From a virus, in IMG/VR virus record IMGVR_UViG_3300042691_004428, positions 1 to 32,247 of that record: a stretch of DNA of 32,247 bases. One strand, written 5' to 3'. Position numbers and translations under genes: made by a program. Below the pieces are notes generated by a model. That model searched no databases and had not been told where the DNA came from. It saw only the letters and a list, made by a program, of their open reading frames with translations. This document shows, one piece after another, positions 1-7,459 of the stretch (the stretch's first letter is position 1; each line of letters begins with the position of its first letter).

Positions 1-874
1 GACGCTTTTCTTGATTTAGAGGTGTCAATAGCTCTTCCAACTGCGCCTGGCGCTCATTGGATTCGCGGATTATACGTATTTCCTGTTCTTTCTTCTTGAC
101 TGCAACCTTTGCAGATTCAGCCAAGTCGATCGCTTTTTTCAACTGCTCATTTTTATCCTGAACCAGTTGACTTAGTTTACGGATCTCAGCACTTTCGTTG
201 AGATAGGTAGCACCAAATTCAGCAGCGTATGCTTCAAAGATACGACGGCCAAAATTGTTTTGTTTAGCGATCTGAATGTCTTCTTTGAGTTGGTTAAGCT
301 CAGACTTAAGATGTGTGCTAACTGCCTGACTGAGTTTGTCGGAACTCTCTTTGACAAATTTTGCCTTGAGTGCTTCCAGTTTTGCACGAGCTTCGCTCAT
401 TAGACGTACCTTGGTAGCGATAACGTCTTTCTTGTCTTGTTGGAACTCTTTGATTTCGTTTCCAAGTGCTCGTACAACAAACTCTTCAAGTTTAGCAATT
501 GCTGTGTGATGATTACGACGATCAGTACGTAGTTCGCGTAGTTCTTCAGCTAGTTTGCTAACCATGAAGTTGTCAAATTTCTCTGCGCTTTCTTTGATAC
601 GCTGTTGAAACTTGACACGATCTTCAGCTAGAGCCTGTTTTTCAGCGGCCAATGATTCGACTTCTGATTGTAGGCTTTCTGTTACCATCTTGTCTAGGGC
701 TTCGACCATTACTGTTTTATCATGCTCGTAACGTTGTGCGAACTCTTCACGAAGTTCTGCCCTTACTTGCTCACGAGTTTCGTTCAGCTTGGCTTCCCAT
801 GCTTCTGAAATCTCCTGGCGGGTTTCTTCGTTGATGAGATCGCTGTTTAGCAATGGTTTGATAGCATCTAACAT
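1..874 (-). CDS. gp22: Prohead core scaffolding protein, gp22-like (3' end beyond window)
   Basis: This frame is open from an ATG at 874 through the left edge, giving 291 residues; the stop lies outside the window. The start has a clear ribosome binding site (AGGAG, about 6 bases upstream). The translation is almost entirely charged helix, rich in E, K, Q, R and A with few aromatic residues, as expected for the coiled-coil scaffold on which T4-type proheads assemble. T4 gp22 is about 270 residues, so the gene is probably nearly complete. Assignment rests on composition plus position: it directly follows the gp21 protease gene with a 9-base gap, the T4 order being 20-67-68-21-22-23. The major capsid gene 23 would be expected just beyond the left edge. 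In T4 this scaffold is degraded by gp21 during maturation. Confidence 0.85.
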   Translation of the reverse strand, partial: MLDAIKPLLNSDLINEETRQEISEAWEAKLNETREQVRAELREEFAQRYEHDKTVMVEALDKMVTESLQSEVESLAAEKQALAEDRVKFQQRIKESAEKFDNFMVSKLAEELRELRTDRRNHHTAIAKLEEFVVRALGNEIKEFQQDKKDVIATKVRLMSEARAKLEALKAKFVKESSDKLSQAVSTHLKSELNQLKEDIQIAKQNNFGRRIFEAYAAEFGATYLNESAEIRKLSQLVQDKNEQLKKAIDLAESAKVAVKKKEQEIRIIRESNERQAQLEELLTPLNQEKR

Positions 875-883
875 GCGATTCTC

Positions 884-1504
884 CTAGATCTTAAGATCCT
901 TGATGAGGCGTTTTACTTCCTCTTTCACGAATCTTTGGACTTTGTGGTTACCACCGTTTTCCTTAGCCATTTCCAAGACCTTATGACCGTACTTCATATT
1001 CATGAGTCCTTCATAGATTGCCTTGGGATAGGCGTTAGGTGCGCTTGGCTGTGCCACAATGTCTACAGTGACTATTTCAAAGTCACTTACTTGTCCGTCG
1101 GCTTCGTTAACATTACCACTACCTCGACTAGACACTCCTAGCTTTACACCAGACTCCAACATGGTTTTAATCAGTTGGCCCATTGGTGTAGGCAGGATCT
1201 TTAGTTTACCAAAACCGTTAGGGCCATCCATCCACATATTGACGATGATATGGCTGACGCGGTCTAGGTTAATTTTAAGGTCATCAGGGTGATCTACTTC
1301 ACCCATAACGCTGTATCCGGATTGAATTTGTTCATTGAGCGTGTTTACGGCACGCTCAATTTCCTTGACTGGATACACACGTTCGTTGGCGTTTTTGACA
1401 CCACCTTGAATGCAGATACCTTTCATGTAAAGATCCTTACCTTCGCCGACACCTTCGACAACAATGCCAGCTTGATTAAAAGTAAGATGTTCTCTCAGAT
1501 ACAT
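884..1504 (-). CDS. gp21: Prohead core protease, gp21-like
   Basis: A 206-residue protein matching the T4 gp21 / HK97-type serine protease family that cleaves scaffold and capsid proteins inside the prohead. Visible family features are the N-terminal beta region ending in GEVDHPD (likely catalytic His72), the GVSSRGSG motif (likely catalytic Ser125 or Ser126), and the following DFEIVTVDIVAQPSAPNA stretch that closes the protease core. The C-terminal 40 residues are basic helix. The length agrees with T4 gp21 (about 212 residues). The ATG at 1504 follows the gp67-like gene by 17 bases with an AAGGG ribosome binding site. It is flanked by its expected substrates, gp67 upstream and gp22 downstream. 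Confidence 0.93.
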   Translation of the reverse strand: MYLREHLTFNQAGIVVEGVGEGKDLYMKGICIQGGVKNANERVYPVKEIERAVNTLNEQIQSGYSVMGEVDHPDDLKINLDRVSHIIVNMWMDGPNGFGKLKILPTPMGQLIKTMLESGVKLGVSSRGSGNVNEADGQVSDFEIVTVDIVAQPSAPNAYPKAIYEGLMNMKYGHKVLEMAKENGGNHKVQRFVKEEVKRLIKDLKI

Positions 1505-1521
1505 GTGGATCTGCCCTTAGA

Positions 1522-2337
1522 TTACAGTGTACTCTTGTTGTTAACGCCTGATGCCTGGCTCAAAGTTGGCTTAGGTGCAGGGGTTAATTTCTGAGTGGAT
1601 TGTGCAGGAGTGTTACCTACCTTGCCAATCTGATCTTTTACAGCATTCTTGTATGCAGCAGAGTCGTGCTTGCCGCCACCGTCTTGACCGGTTTTCACTG
1701 GACTAGATGCCATGCCTTTTTGACCGCTGTTAGCAGCTACAACAGATTTCTTGTTGATGCCGCCTTCTTCACTGGTAGTTGGCTTGGGTGCAGCTTTTAG
1801 CGAAATTGCTTCTGCAATTTCCATTTCTTCATCGTCCATTTCTTCAGCGTCCATGTCCATGTCCATGTCAGCTGCCATGTCGTCGCCGCCCATGTCGCCC
1901 ATGTCATCCATGTCGCTTTCGCCGCCCATTAGGGCTTCAAATTCGGCCATGAGTTCGTCCAGTTTATCTTCTAGATCTACCACACGATCTTCTAGGTCGC
2001 CTTCGTCGGCTAGTCCTTCTTCGTCGTCGATTTCCATATCCATTTCGTCATCAGCTTCCATGGATACGCCTTCTTCTTCACTTTCGATTTCGTCGATAAG
2101 GTCGTCGCTTTGGTCGCCACCCATCATGCCTTCGGTCATTTCTTCATCGTCCTCGGCTGCTTCGGTGACTTCTTCTTCGTCGTCCTCTTCATGTTTGGCT
2201 TCGTCGAGGTCTTCCTCGGCCATTAATTCTTCATAGATGTTACGGCTTTTTTCGACTACAATCTCGTGGAAGAGTTCACGAGCTTTATCTTCTTCATCAT
2301 TGATAACGTACTCAATGAGTTGTTCAAATTTGTTCAT
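1522..2337 (-). CDS. gp67: Acidic prohead core protein, gp67-like (enlarged)
   Basis: A 271-residue protein. Its first 40 residues (MNKFEQLIEYVINDEEDKAR onward) resemble the start of T4 gp67, an internal prohead peptide precursor of only about 80 residues. Residues about 40-175 are dominated by D, E and M, and the last 90 residues are low-complexity, rich in K, S, A, G and P. It also fills the place of T4 gp68, which is not seen as a separate gene, so it may cover both roles. Short (I/L)-x-E sequences such as LIE near residue 9 and IAE just before the basic tail fit the T4 gp21 cleavage rule, so the protein is probably cut into internal peptides. A strong ribosome binding site (GGAGG, 6 bases before ATG 2337) and a TAAATA box upstream point to high late expression. 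Confidence 0.85.
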   Translation of the reverse strand: MNKFEQLIEYVINDEEDKARELFHEIVVEKSRNIYEELMAEEDLDEAKHEEDDEEEVTEAAEDDEEMTEGMMGGDQSDDLIDEIESEEEGVSMEADDEMDMEIDDEEGLADEGDLEDRVVDLEDKLDELMAEFEALMGGESDMDDMGDMGGDDMAADMDMDMDAEEMDDEEMEIAEAISLKAAPKPTTSEEGGINKKSVVAANSGQKGMASSPVKTGQDGGGKHDSAAYKNAVKDQIGKVGNTPAQSTQKLTPAPKPTLSQASGVNNKSTL

Positions 2338-2366
2338 AGATATCCTCCGGGGGAAAAAACATACTT

Positions 2367-2376
2367 TTATTTACTA
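2367..2376 (-). promoter_or_regulatory. Candidate gp55-type late promoter for gp67-21-22
   Basis: The minus strand reads TAGTAAATAA, matching the TAAATA core of T4 late promoters (TATAAATA). It lies in the 103-base gap between the 72-residue gene and the gp67-like gene, about 30 bases before the ATG. That leaves room for a short leader carrying the strong GGAGG ribosome binding site. Assignment is by motif and position only. Confidence 0.55.
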
Positions 2377-2440
2377 TAGAGGAGAAAAGATGGCGTATTA
2401 CAGGCGTTTTTTTGACTGTAATTGCAGATTTTTGGCAGTA

Positions 2441-2659
2441 TTAGAGTGCAGGAGCTGCACTCATACCGTATTGATTTTGTACTTTTTCTAGCTTTTCTTT
2501 GAATTCAAACTTGCGTAGATCGTGCATTTTTCTAAGTTGATTGATCTGTTTCAAGGTCAGTTTGGTTTTGCGCAGGTCATGCAACTGCGGCTGCGAGTTG
2601 TCCTGCGCAACGTCTTGATAACCGTCTCGTTCTGTGTCAAACATCTCAAATATCAACAT
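2441..2659 (-). CDS. Small conserved T4-like protein between gp20 and gp67
   Basis: A 72-residue protein beginning MLIFEMFDTERDG. I chose the ATG at 2659, 11 bases after the portal stop, because the longer upstream reading runs inside the portal gene and does not look like protein. The middle and C-terminal part is basic and helical (LTLKQINQLRKMHDLRKFEF and onward), ending in YGMSAAPAL. Small helical proteins of this kind occur at this position in aquatic T4-like phages, but I know of no assigned function; T4 itself has nothing between 20 and 67. Its place among prohead genes suggests a head-core component, which is inference. No close ribosome binding site is visible. A CATAAATAC box sits 6 bases before the start codon. 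Confidence 0.65.
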   Translation of the reverse strand: MLIFEMFDTERDGYQDVAQDNSQPQLHDLRKTKLTLKQINQLRKMHDLRKFEFKEKLEKVQNQYGMSAAPAL

Positions 2660-2665
2660 AGTTGT

Positions 2666-2675
2666 GTATTTATGC
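2666..2675 (-). promoter_or_regulatory. Late-promoter-like box abutting the start of the 72-residue gene
   Basis: The minus strand reads GCATAAATAC, one base from the T4 TATAAATA consensus. It overlaps the portal stop codon. Only 6 bases separate it from ATG 2659. In T4 late promoters transcription begins about 6 bases after the box, so a transcript from here would start at or next to the start codon. Confidence 0.45.
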
Positions 2676-4427
2676 TCCGGGCGGTGTGCCACCAGGCTGT
2701 ACCGGAGGTGCTGGAGTTCCAATTGTACCTGGAGCAGGAGCACCAGGAACAACACCAGGCAATTCGCCTGTTGGCGCGGCCAGTTCCTGCCCGGTAGTGA
2801 TGTCAGTTTCCATGTCACCGGGCATTACGCCTACACTACGCAGATCTTGTCCGGCCAGTTCAGTGTCAGGCGCTGTGCCTTTTTCTTCGTTCCACAGCTC
2901 TTCGTTTTCGGCAATTTCTACGTCAGTCAAGCCCAAGAAGCGTTTCAGCAGGAATCGTTTACTTAGATAAGGCACTGCTTCTAGGCTGGTAAAACTGCCA
3001 ATTCTGGCAGTGTCTAACTCGGTCTGACGATAAGCAGCAAAGTTCTGCGGTGGATTGAATTCTATGTCAAACAGTCCTGAATCAATGTTAAACCCGCGCC
3101 AACGCAGGAACATCTTGAATTCACTGTCTAATTTTTGCACAATTAAACGTTGCAAACGTTCACAGTACTGGTTGAATCTGTATTCTTGAATCAATGCATT
3201 TCCCACACGACCGTCGTTCAAGGCACGATCGCTGTCGTCTGGACCAGTGGGCAGGTAGCTGCTAGGCACACGCAGACCACGCATCATTTTGTTATTGAAA
3301 TATTTTAGGTCGTCGATCTGTCCAAGATTTTCACCGCCGGGCAGTGTTTCAACCTTGCTGCCACGACCTTCAGCTGTCTGTGGGAAAAAGTAATCTTCGT
3401 TGATACTGAGTGGATTATAACTGGCGTCCATCATGTTGGTGCCACCACCAGTCACAGTTGGTATTCTACGCTGATGAATTTCGTTTTTCACACGCTCAAC
3501 AAAAGCCATGGCCAAGTGGCTAGGCATGTTGCCCACATCAATATAGAACACGCGACGCTCAGGCGCACGTTGCACACGATAGATCAATATAGCATCTTCC
3601 AGCAGCTCTTTCTGCTTGAATACCTTGTAGATCATTTCCAAGATACTCTGCCCAAATGGCCAGTAAACGTCTAGCCCTTCGCTCAGGCTCAGATGCACCA
3701 CGTGTTCGGCATCAATCACAGTTTCGTTCATGGCATTTTGAAAACGCCCTGTATTTGTTGGTGGTGCATTGGGCAGCGTGTAGTTGAACGGTGCCACGTA
3801 GCCTGCGCTAGGCGGATTGATCTGATAATCGCTGGTAGTTTTAGGAGCAATTGCTAGGTTTTGAAAGTTAGGATTGATGTCACGAATCACGTACTGTTCA
3901 GGACGCTTGCCTTCACTTTCGTTGACAATGACCTTGATTACTTTGGTCATGTCCACCCAGTACAGCTCAAAAGTTTCAGGATCACGTATGAAAACCTGAT
4001 CGCCGTACTTGACTGTGTTTCTAAAAATTCTAAAGATACGCTCGTCTAACTTGTTGAGCTTGACCCACTGTTTTAGCTGTGTTTCCAGAATTTTGATTTC
4101 GTTATCCGTGGGTTTGTCTTTGAAATCTAGCGAAAACGGAGTAGTGTTATTTTCATTGAACTGGGTGCTAAACTCGCTGATAATGTCCAAACAGGCATTG
4201 ATTTCCGAATCCATATCCATGTTTTCGTACTGATTATAACGTTCAATACGATTAGGATGTCCGCTGTAAACTTCGGGTAAACGGCTAGCATAGTTACGAT
4301 AGGCCATGTTGGCATGACTGTCGGCACCACCGGTGGCTCTGGGATAACCCGGTAGGCCATCAGCACCTCTGCCCGAAATAGGACTTAAACTACCATCTGC
4401 TACTTTGAAATATTTTTTCCAGCTCAT
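2670..4427 (-). CDS. gp20: Portal vertex protein, gp20
   Basis: A 585-residue portal protein of the T4 type, which forms the dodecameric ring at one capsid vertex through which DNA is packaged and to which the neck attaches. It is recognisable along its length: ENMDMDSEINACLDIISEFS near the N-terminus, the KYGDQVFIRDP region, the VVHLSLSEGLDVYWPFGQS stretch, the family hallmark LIYRVQRAPERRVFYIDVGN, and YLPTGPDDSDRALNDGRVGN. The C-terminal 80 residues are Pro/Gly-rich. T4 gp20 is 524 residues, so the excess lies in that tail. I chose ATG 4427 (MSWKKYFKV) over an in-frame TTG at 4445 because the family begins near this W-K-K-F sequence. The gene follows the tape measure stop by 14 bases. Confidence 0.97.
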   Translation of the reverse strand: MSWKKYFKVADGSLSPISGRGADGLPGYPRATGGADSHANMAYRNYASRLPEVYSGHPNRIERYNQYENMDMDSEINACLDIISEFSTQFNENNTTPFSLDFKDKPTDNEIKILETQLKQWVKLNKLDERIFRIFRNTVKYGDQVFIRDPETFELYWVDMTKVIKVIVNESEGKRPEQYVIRDINPNFQNLAIAPKTTSDYQINPPSAGYVAPFNYTLPNAPPTNTGRFQNAMNETVIDAEHVVHLSLSEGLDVYWPFGQSILEMIYKVFKQKELLEDAILIYRVQRAPERRVFYIDVGNMPSHLAMAFVERVKNEIHQRRIPTVTGGGTNMMDASYNPLSINEDYFFPQTAEGRGSKVETLPGGENLGQIDDLKYFNNKMMRGLRVPSSYLPTGPDDSDRALNDGRVGNALIQEYRFNQYCERLQRLIVQKLDSEFKMFLRWRGFNIDSGLFDIEFNPPQNFAAYRQTELDTARIGSFTSLEAVPYLSKRFLLKRFLGLTDVEIAENEELWNEEKGTAPDTELAGQDLRSVGVMPGDMETDITTGQELAAPTGELPGVVPGAPAPGTIGTPAPPVQPGGTPPGA

Positions 4428-4431
4428 AAGT

Positions 4432-4441
4432 GTATTTAAGC
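4432..4441 (-). promoter_or_regulatory. Late-promoter-like box abutting the gp20 start
   Basis: The minus strand reads GCTTAAATAC, sharing GC-x-TAAATACAC with the box before the 72-residue gene. It lies only 4 bases before ATG 4427 in the 14-base gap after the tape measure stop. If used, it would give a nearly leaderless transcript; gp20 may otherwise be read from the promoter upstream of the tape measure gene. Confidence 0.35.
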
Positions 4442-7414
4442 TCAAGCCCTAGATACTTGCAGTATCTTTTCCGAAGTTTGATTCTGTCTACGCATGAGAT
4501 CTATTAGATCATCCAGGCTCTGTTTGAGTCCAACCATTTCTACCGGAATCACTCGTCCGCCACTCAATGGCACTACAGCTTCTGGACCAGCTTCGCCGGC
4601 TATGCTGGGACCATCTGTGATGCCACCTTCGGCCATTTTAGGTTTGTCAAGACCGTCTTTGATGTTTTTTAATTCTTGCAGCACCTGTTCGTTGATCACT
4701 GCCAAACGTGGACCACCACCAGCGCCAGTCTGAAAGTCGCCCATGCCGCTGGCTATACGATCTGTCTGTCTGCGTATGTAATCTGTGCTCAGCACCTCCA
4801 TACGGCTTAGTGGATCTTCCAAGGCAGCGCCTACATTTTTGCCCACGTTAGCTGCGGCTATGTTTTGTAGGCGTATCTCTTCGGTTATTCTAGTGTACTG
4901 TTCACGAAGTCGTTGGCTTTCAGGACTGTCCATGCCCTTGGCATCAACTCCAATGTAATTTTCTGCGCCCCACACCTTGCCCTCGGGCGTAGTCAACATC
5001 ATGCGCACAAAGTCATAGAAATCACGTTTTTCACCTGGCTTCAGAGCATATCTAGGATCTGTTCCGTTCTTGGTCATTTCCTGCACAGCCATGGTCAACT
5101 TGTGAGCAATGGATCCACTTTCTATAGCCCAGCCATACTGACTAGATGGTTTAAGCCCAGGAATCAATTCCAATTGCTGTTGAATCAGATCGCCGTGCGC
5201 ACGTAGCAGTTGATCTCTAGTGGGTGCCTGATAGTTGGCGTTGGTAATTTCTACAGGTATGGTACGACCATCAGGCAGTGGCACCACGGCTTCTGGTCCG
5301 GCTTCACCGGCTATGCTTATACCGTCAGTGATACCACCTTTGGCCATGGCCTGAACGTGAAAGTGTGGTGCCGTGGACTTGCTGCTAGGATTGTTGTACT
5401 CGTCAATGACCATGCGAGCACCCATGCTACCAATAAAGTTGGCAATTTCTTTGCCTTGTTCAGGAGTAGGTCTGTAGTTCAGTACAAAGTCAAAGGCGTT
5501 GCCCTGCGTGTGTTGGCTGCTAGGTGCTTTTTCTTGATGGAACTTGTCATTGAAACCAGAAAAGTAGGCAAAACCTTTTACACCTTCTTGTACACGTTTA
5601 GCCAGCTCAAGTGTTTTATTTTGTATGACCGAACCGTCGGCCTGTACATCACCTTGTTTCAGTATCAGCCCCATGTCTTTGAGCTGCTGTGTGCTGGTCT
5701 GCTTGCCTGGTCCAAGCGGTGCCGGAGGTGCACCACTGCCACGTCCGCCCATGCCCGGGCTAGGCGGGGCTGCTGGTTTGCCTTCAGCGGCCTGTTTCTG
5801 ACCAGGTGAAGGAGCCATACCTAGCTTTTCGCCCAGTTTGTTCATGGTAGACGCTAGCCCTGGCGCTAGGCTTGTGACTGCACTTTCTAATCCAGCAGCA
5901 GCCTTGTCTAATAGATTACCTTCAGCACCAGCTGCATCGTCTAAGGCTTTGGCCGCAGCGTTTTGTGCTTTGGCCAGTGCCAATGCTGCCTGTGTAGCTG
6001 GCAGTACACCTTTTTGTATAAAGCTCTGTAGTGAGTCTCTAGCTGCACGTTGTTCACGTCTTAGATCTACTTGCGCTTCAACTAATGGATCTGTAGCTTT
6101 AACCTGCCCGTTGATCTGCTTTTCAGCGTCTTTGACTGCTTGATTCAAATCAGTCTGCGCTCTTACACCCAGGTTGCTAAGTTCAGCATAGTCACCAATA
6201 GCATCCATAGCACCGGCTTTGGCCAGTGGTCTAAAGTTTTCCGCTGTTTGCCCTGCTGCTTGATATACTTGTTGTAAGGCCTGAGTCGCTTGAATGTTAC
6301 CTGCGGTCAACTGCGATAGTGTCTGAGTGCCTTTACCTTGAGTTGACAGATAGAATTTTTGTGCAGCTTCACTGCTGATATACCCTGCACTGGCATCTCG
6401 AAAGCCTTGTGCTAACTGCGGTGCTTGTTTGGCCAATACAGCATTGGCACGTTCTAGTTGATCGGCAGCGGCTATCTGACGTTTGTCGCCGCTGGCTCGC
6501 ATTTCATCTAACTTGGCACGGAATCTTTGCTCACTGCGAGCACGATCCATTTCTGCTTCCATGTCCTTGCGCTGTATACCAGTGACCTTGGACAAGGCAT
6601 CCATTTCTTTTAGATATGCAGCGGCACTTTGACTTAGCTGCTCGTTGCTCATCTTTTGAGCGCGACCAATCTGTGTCTGTAGAGCTACGTAACCAGCAAT
6701 GCCTTCATTGATGTCTTTTATGCTGAAGCCCATCAATTCTAGATTGCGACCTAGCTGAGAACGTACAATACCTTTGCTGATGTCAGCTAATGCGTTACGA
6801 CCTTGTCCTACTGTACCAGCAAACTGTGCTAGTGTCTTGCTGTTATTATTGATTAATTCTACAAATTGATCTAGCTCTTCGATGCCCATGCCAAACTTCT
6901 GCATGTCTCTGAATATGCCCTGCATGCCATCAGAAGCAGCAGCGCCACTGGCGGCTAGACCTTGATAACTTTTGTAAAGTGCATCACTCTGCTTCATTGC
7001 AGCTTCGGCACTCTTACTCATTAAATTGATAGCAGTAGCAGCTACTTTGGCTGCTATACCCAGACCTGGAATTAACAAAATAATCAGATTCAGAGCATCG
7101 GCCATGGCGCGAATAGATTCATTGAACACAGCCGCGCCCTGCTTGCCTTCGTACATGGCAGCAGTGTTACTGGTAATGGCCTTTTCAAAGATGTCAAATA
7201 GACGGCCACCGGCTTCCAATCGAGCCATGGCTTTTTCAACTTCCTCGCTGTGTTCTCTTAGAGCCTTGCGATTTGCTGCTATTTCTTTTGGAGTAAGTTC
7301 TGCTTCTTTCTGCAATTTAAGCAGATTGTTGGCAGTTTTGTTTGAGACCGCGCCGAGCTTTTCGTACTCCTCGCGCATCTTCTCCATTAACTCTTCGAAT
7401 TCTTGTTGGGTCAT
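4442..7414 (-). CDS. Tape-measure-like tail protein with an M15-type peptidase domain
   Basis: A 990-residue protein, alanine-rich and helical over residues 1-530, with a hydrophobic stretch around 104-131 (including LIILLIPGLGIAAKVAA). A Pro/Gly-rich linker covers about 535-575. Residues about 575-690 look like a zinc D,L/D,D-peptidase of family M15: SQHTQGNAFD (His635, Asp642), an acidic pair in VIDEYN near 671, and PHFHVQ (His686). Two copies of a GGITDG-x-SIAGEAGPEAVV segment follow, at about 693-713 and 930-950; such GEAGPEA segments are typical of tail tape measure C-termini. The likely role is length determination of the tail tube plus cell-wall cutting at injection. It could fill the role of T4 gp29 (590 residues), with which I see no clear sequence match. 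No good ribosome binding site precedes ATG 7414. Confidence 0.8.
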   Translation of the reverse strand: MTQQEFEELMEKMREEYEKLGAVSNKTANNLLKLQKEAELTPKEIAANRKALREHSEEVEKAMARLEAGGRLFDIFEKAITSNTAAMYEGKQGAAVFNESIRAMADALNLIILLIPGLGIAAKVAATAINLMSKSAEAAMKQSDALYKSYQGLAASGAAASDGMQGIFRDMQKFGMGIEELDQFVELINNNSKTLAQFAGTVGQGRNALADISKGIVRSQLGRNLELMGFSIKDINEGIAGYVALQTQIGRAQKMSNEQLSQSAAAYLKEMDALSKVTGIQRKDMEAEMDRARSEQRFRAKLDEMRASGDKRQIAAADQLERANAVLAKQAPQLAQGFRDASAGYISSEAAQKFYLSTQGKGTQTLSQLTAGNIQATQALQQVYQAAGQTAENFRPLAKAGAMDAIGDYAELSNLGVRAQTDLNQAVKDAEKQINGQVKATDPLVEAQVDLRREQRAARDSLQSFIQKGVLPATQAALALAKAQNAAAKALDDAAGAEGNLLDKAAAGLESAVTSLAPGLASTMNKLGEKLGMAPSPGQKQAAEGKPAAPPSPGMGGRGSGAPPAPLGPGKQTSTQQLKDMGLILKQGDVQADGSVIQNKTLELAKRVQEGVKGFAYFSGFNDKFHQEKAPSSQHTQGNAFDFVLNYRPTPEQGKEIANFIGSMGARMVIDEYNNPSSKSTAPHFHVQAMAKGGITDGISIAGEAGPEAVVPLPDGRTIPVEITNANYQAPTRDQLLRAHGDLIQQQLELIPGLKPSSQYGWAIESGSIAHKLTMAVQEMTKNGTDPRYALKPGEKRDFYDFVRMMLTTPEGKVWGAENYIGVDAKGMDSPESQRLREQYTRITEEIRLQNIAAANVGKNVGAALEDPLSRMEVLSTDYIRRQTDRIASGMGDFQTGAGGGPRLAVINEQVLQELKNIKDGLDKPKMAEGGITDGPSIAGEAGPEAVVPLSGGRVIPVEMVGLKQSLDDLIDLMRRQNQTSEKILQVSRA

Positions 7415-7459
7415 TTTAGGGGTTATAAGTAGTTTACATATTTACCGAAGGCAAAATCC
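7415..7459. promoter_or_regulatory. Divergent late promoter region, tape measure / gp26
   Basis: A 45-base gap between divergent genes. The minus strand reads CGGTAAATAT at 7438-7447, matching nine of ten bases of the boxes before the tube cap and gp6 genes, 23 bases before the tape measure ATG. The plus strand reads TATAAGTA at 7424-7431, one base from T4's TATAAATA, 28 bases before the gp26-like ATG, with a GAAGG sequence between. The first box is well supported by recurrence; the second is weaker. Confidence 0.5.

Noticed and set aside
1751-2236. 161-residue Ser/Met-rich open frame on the plus strand
   Set aside because: It is the shadow of the D/E-rich part of the gp67-like gene on the opposite strand; composition is artefactual.
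5210-5809. 199-residue open frame on the plus strand inside the tape measure gene
   Set aside because: It lies antisense to a well-supported gene, has no ribosome binding site, and its sequence does not resemble a folded protein.
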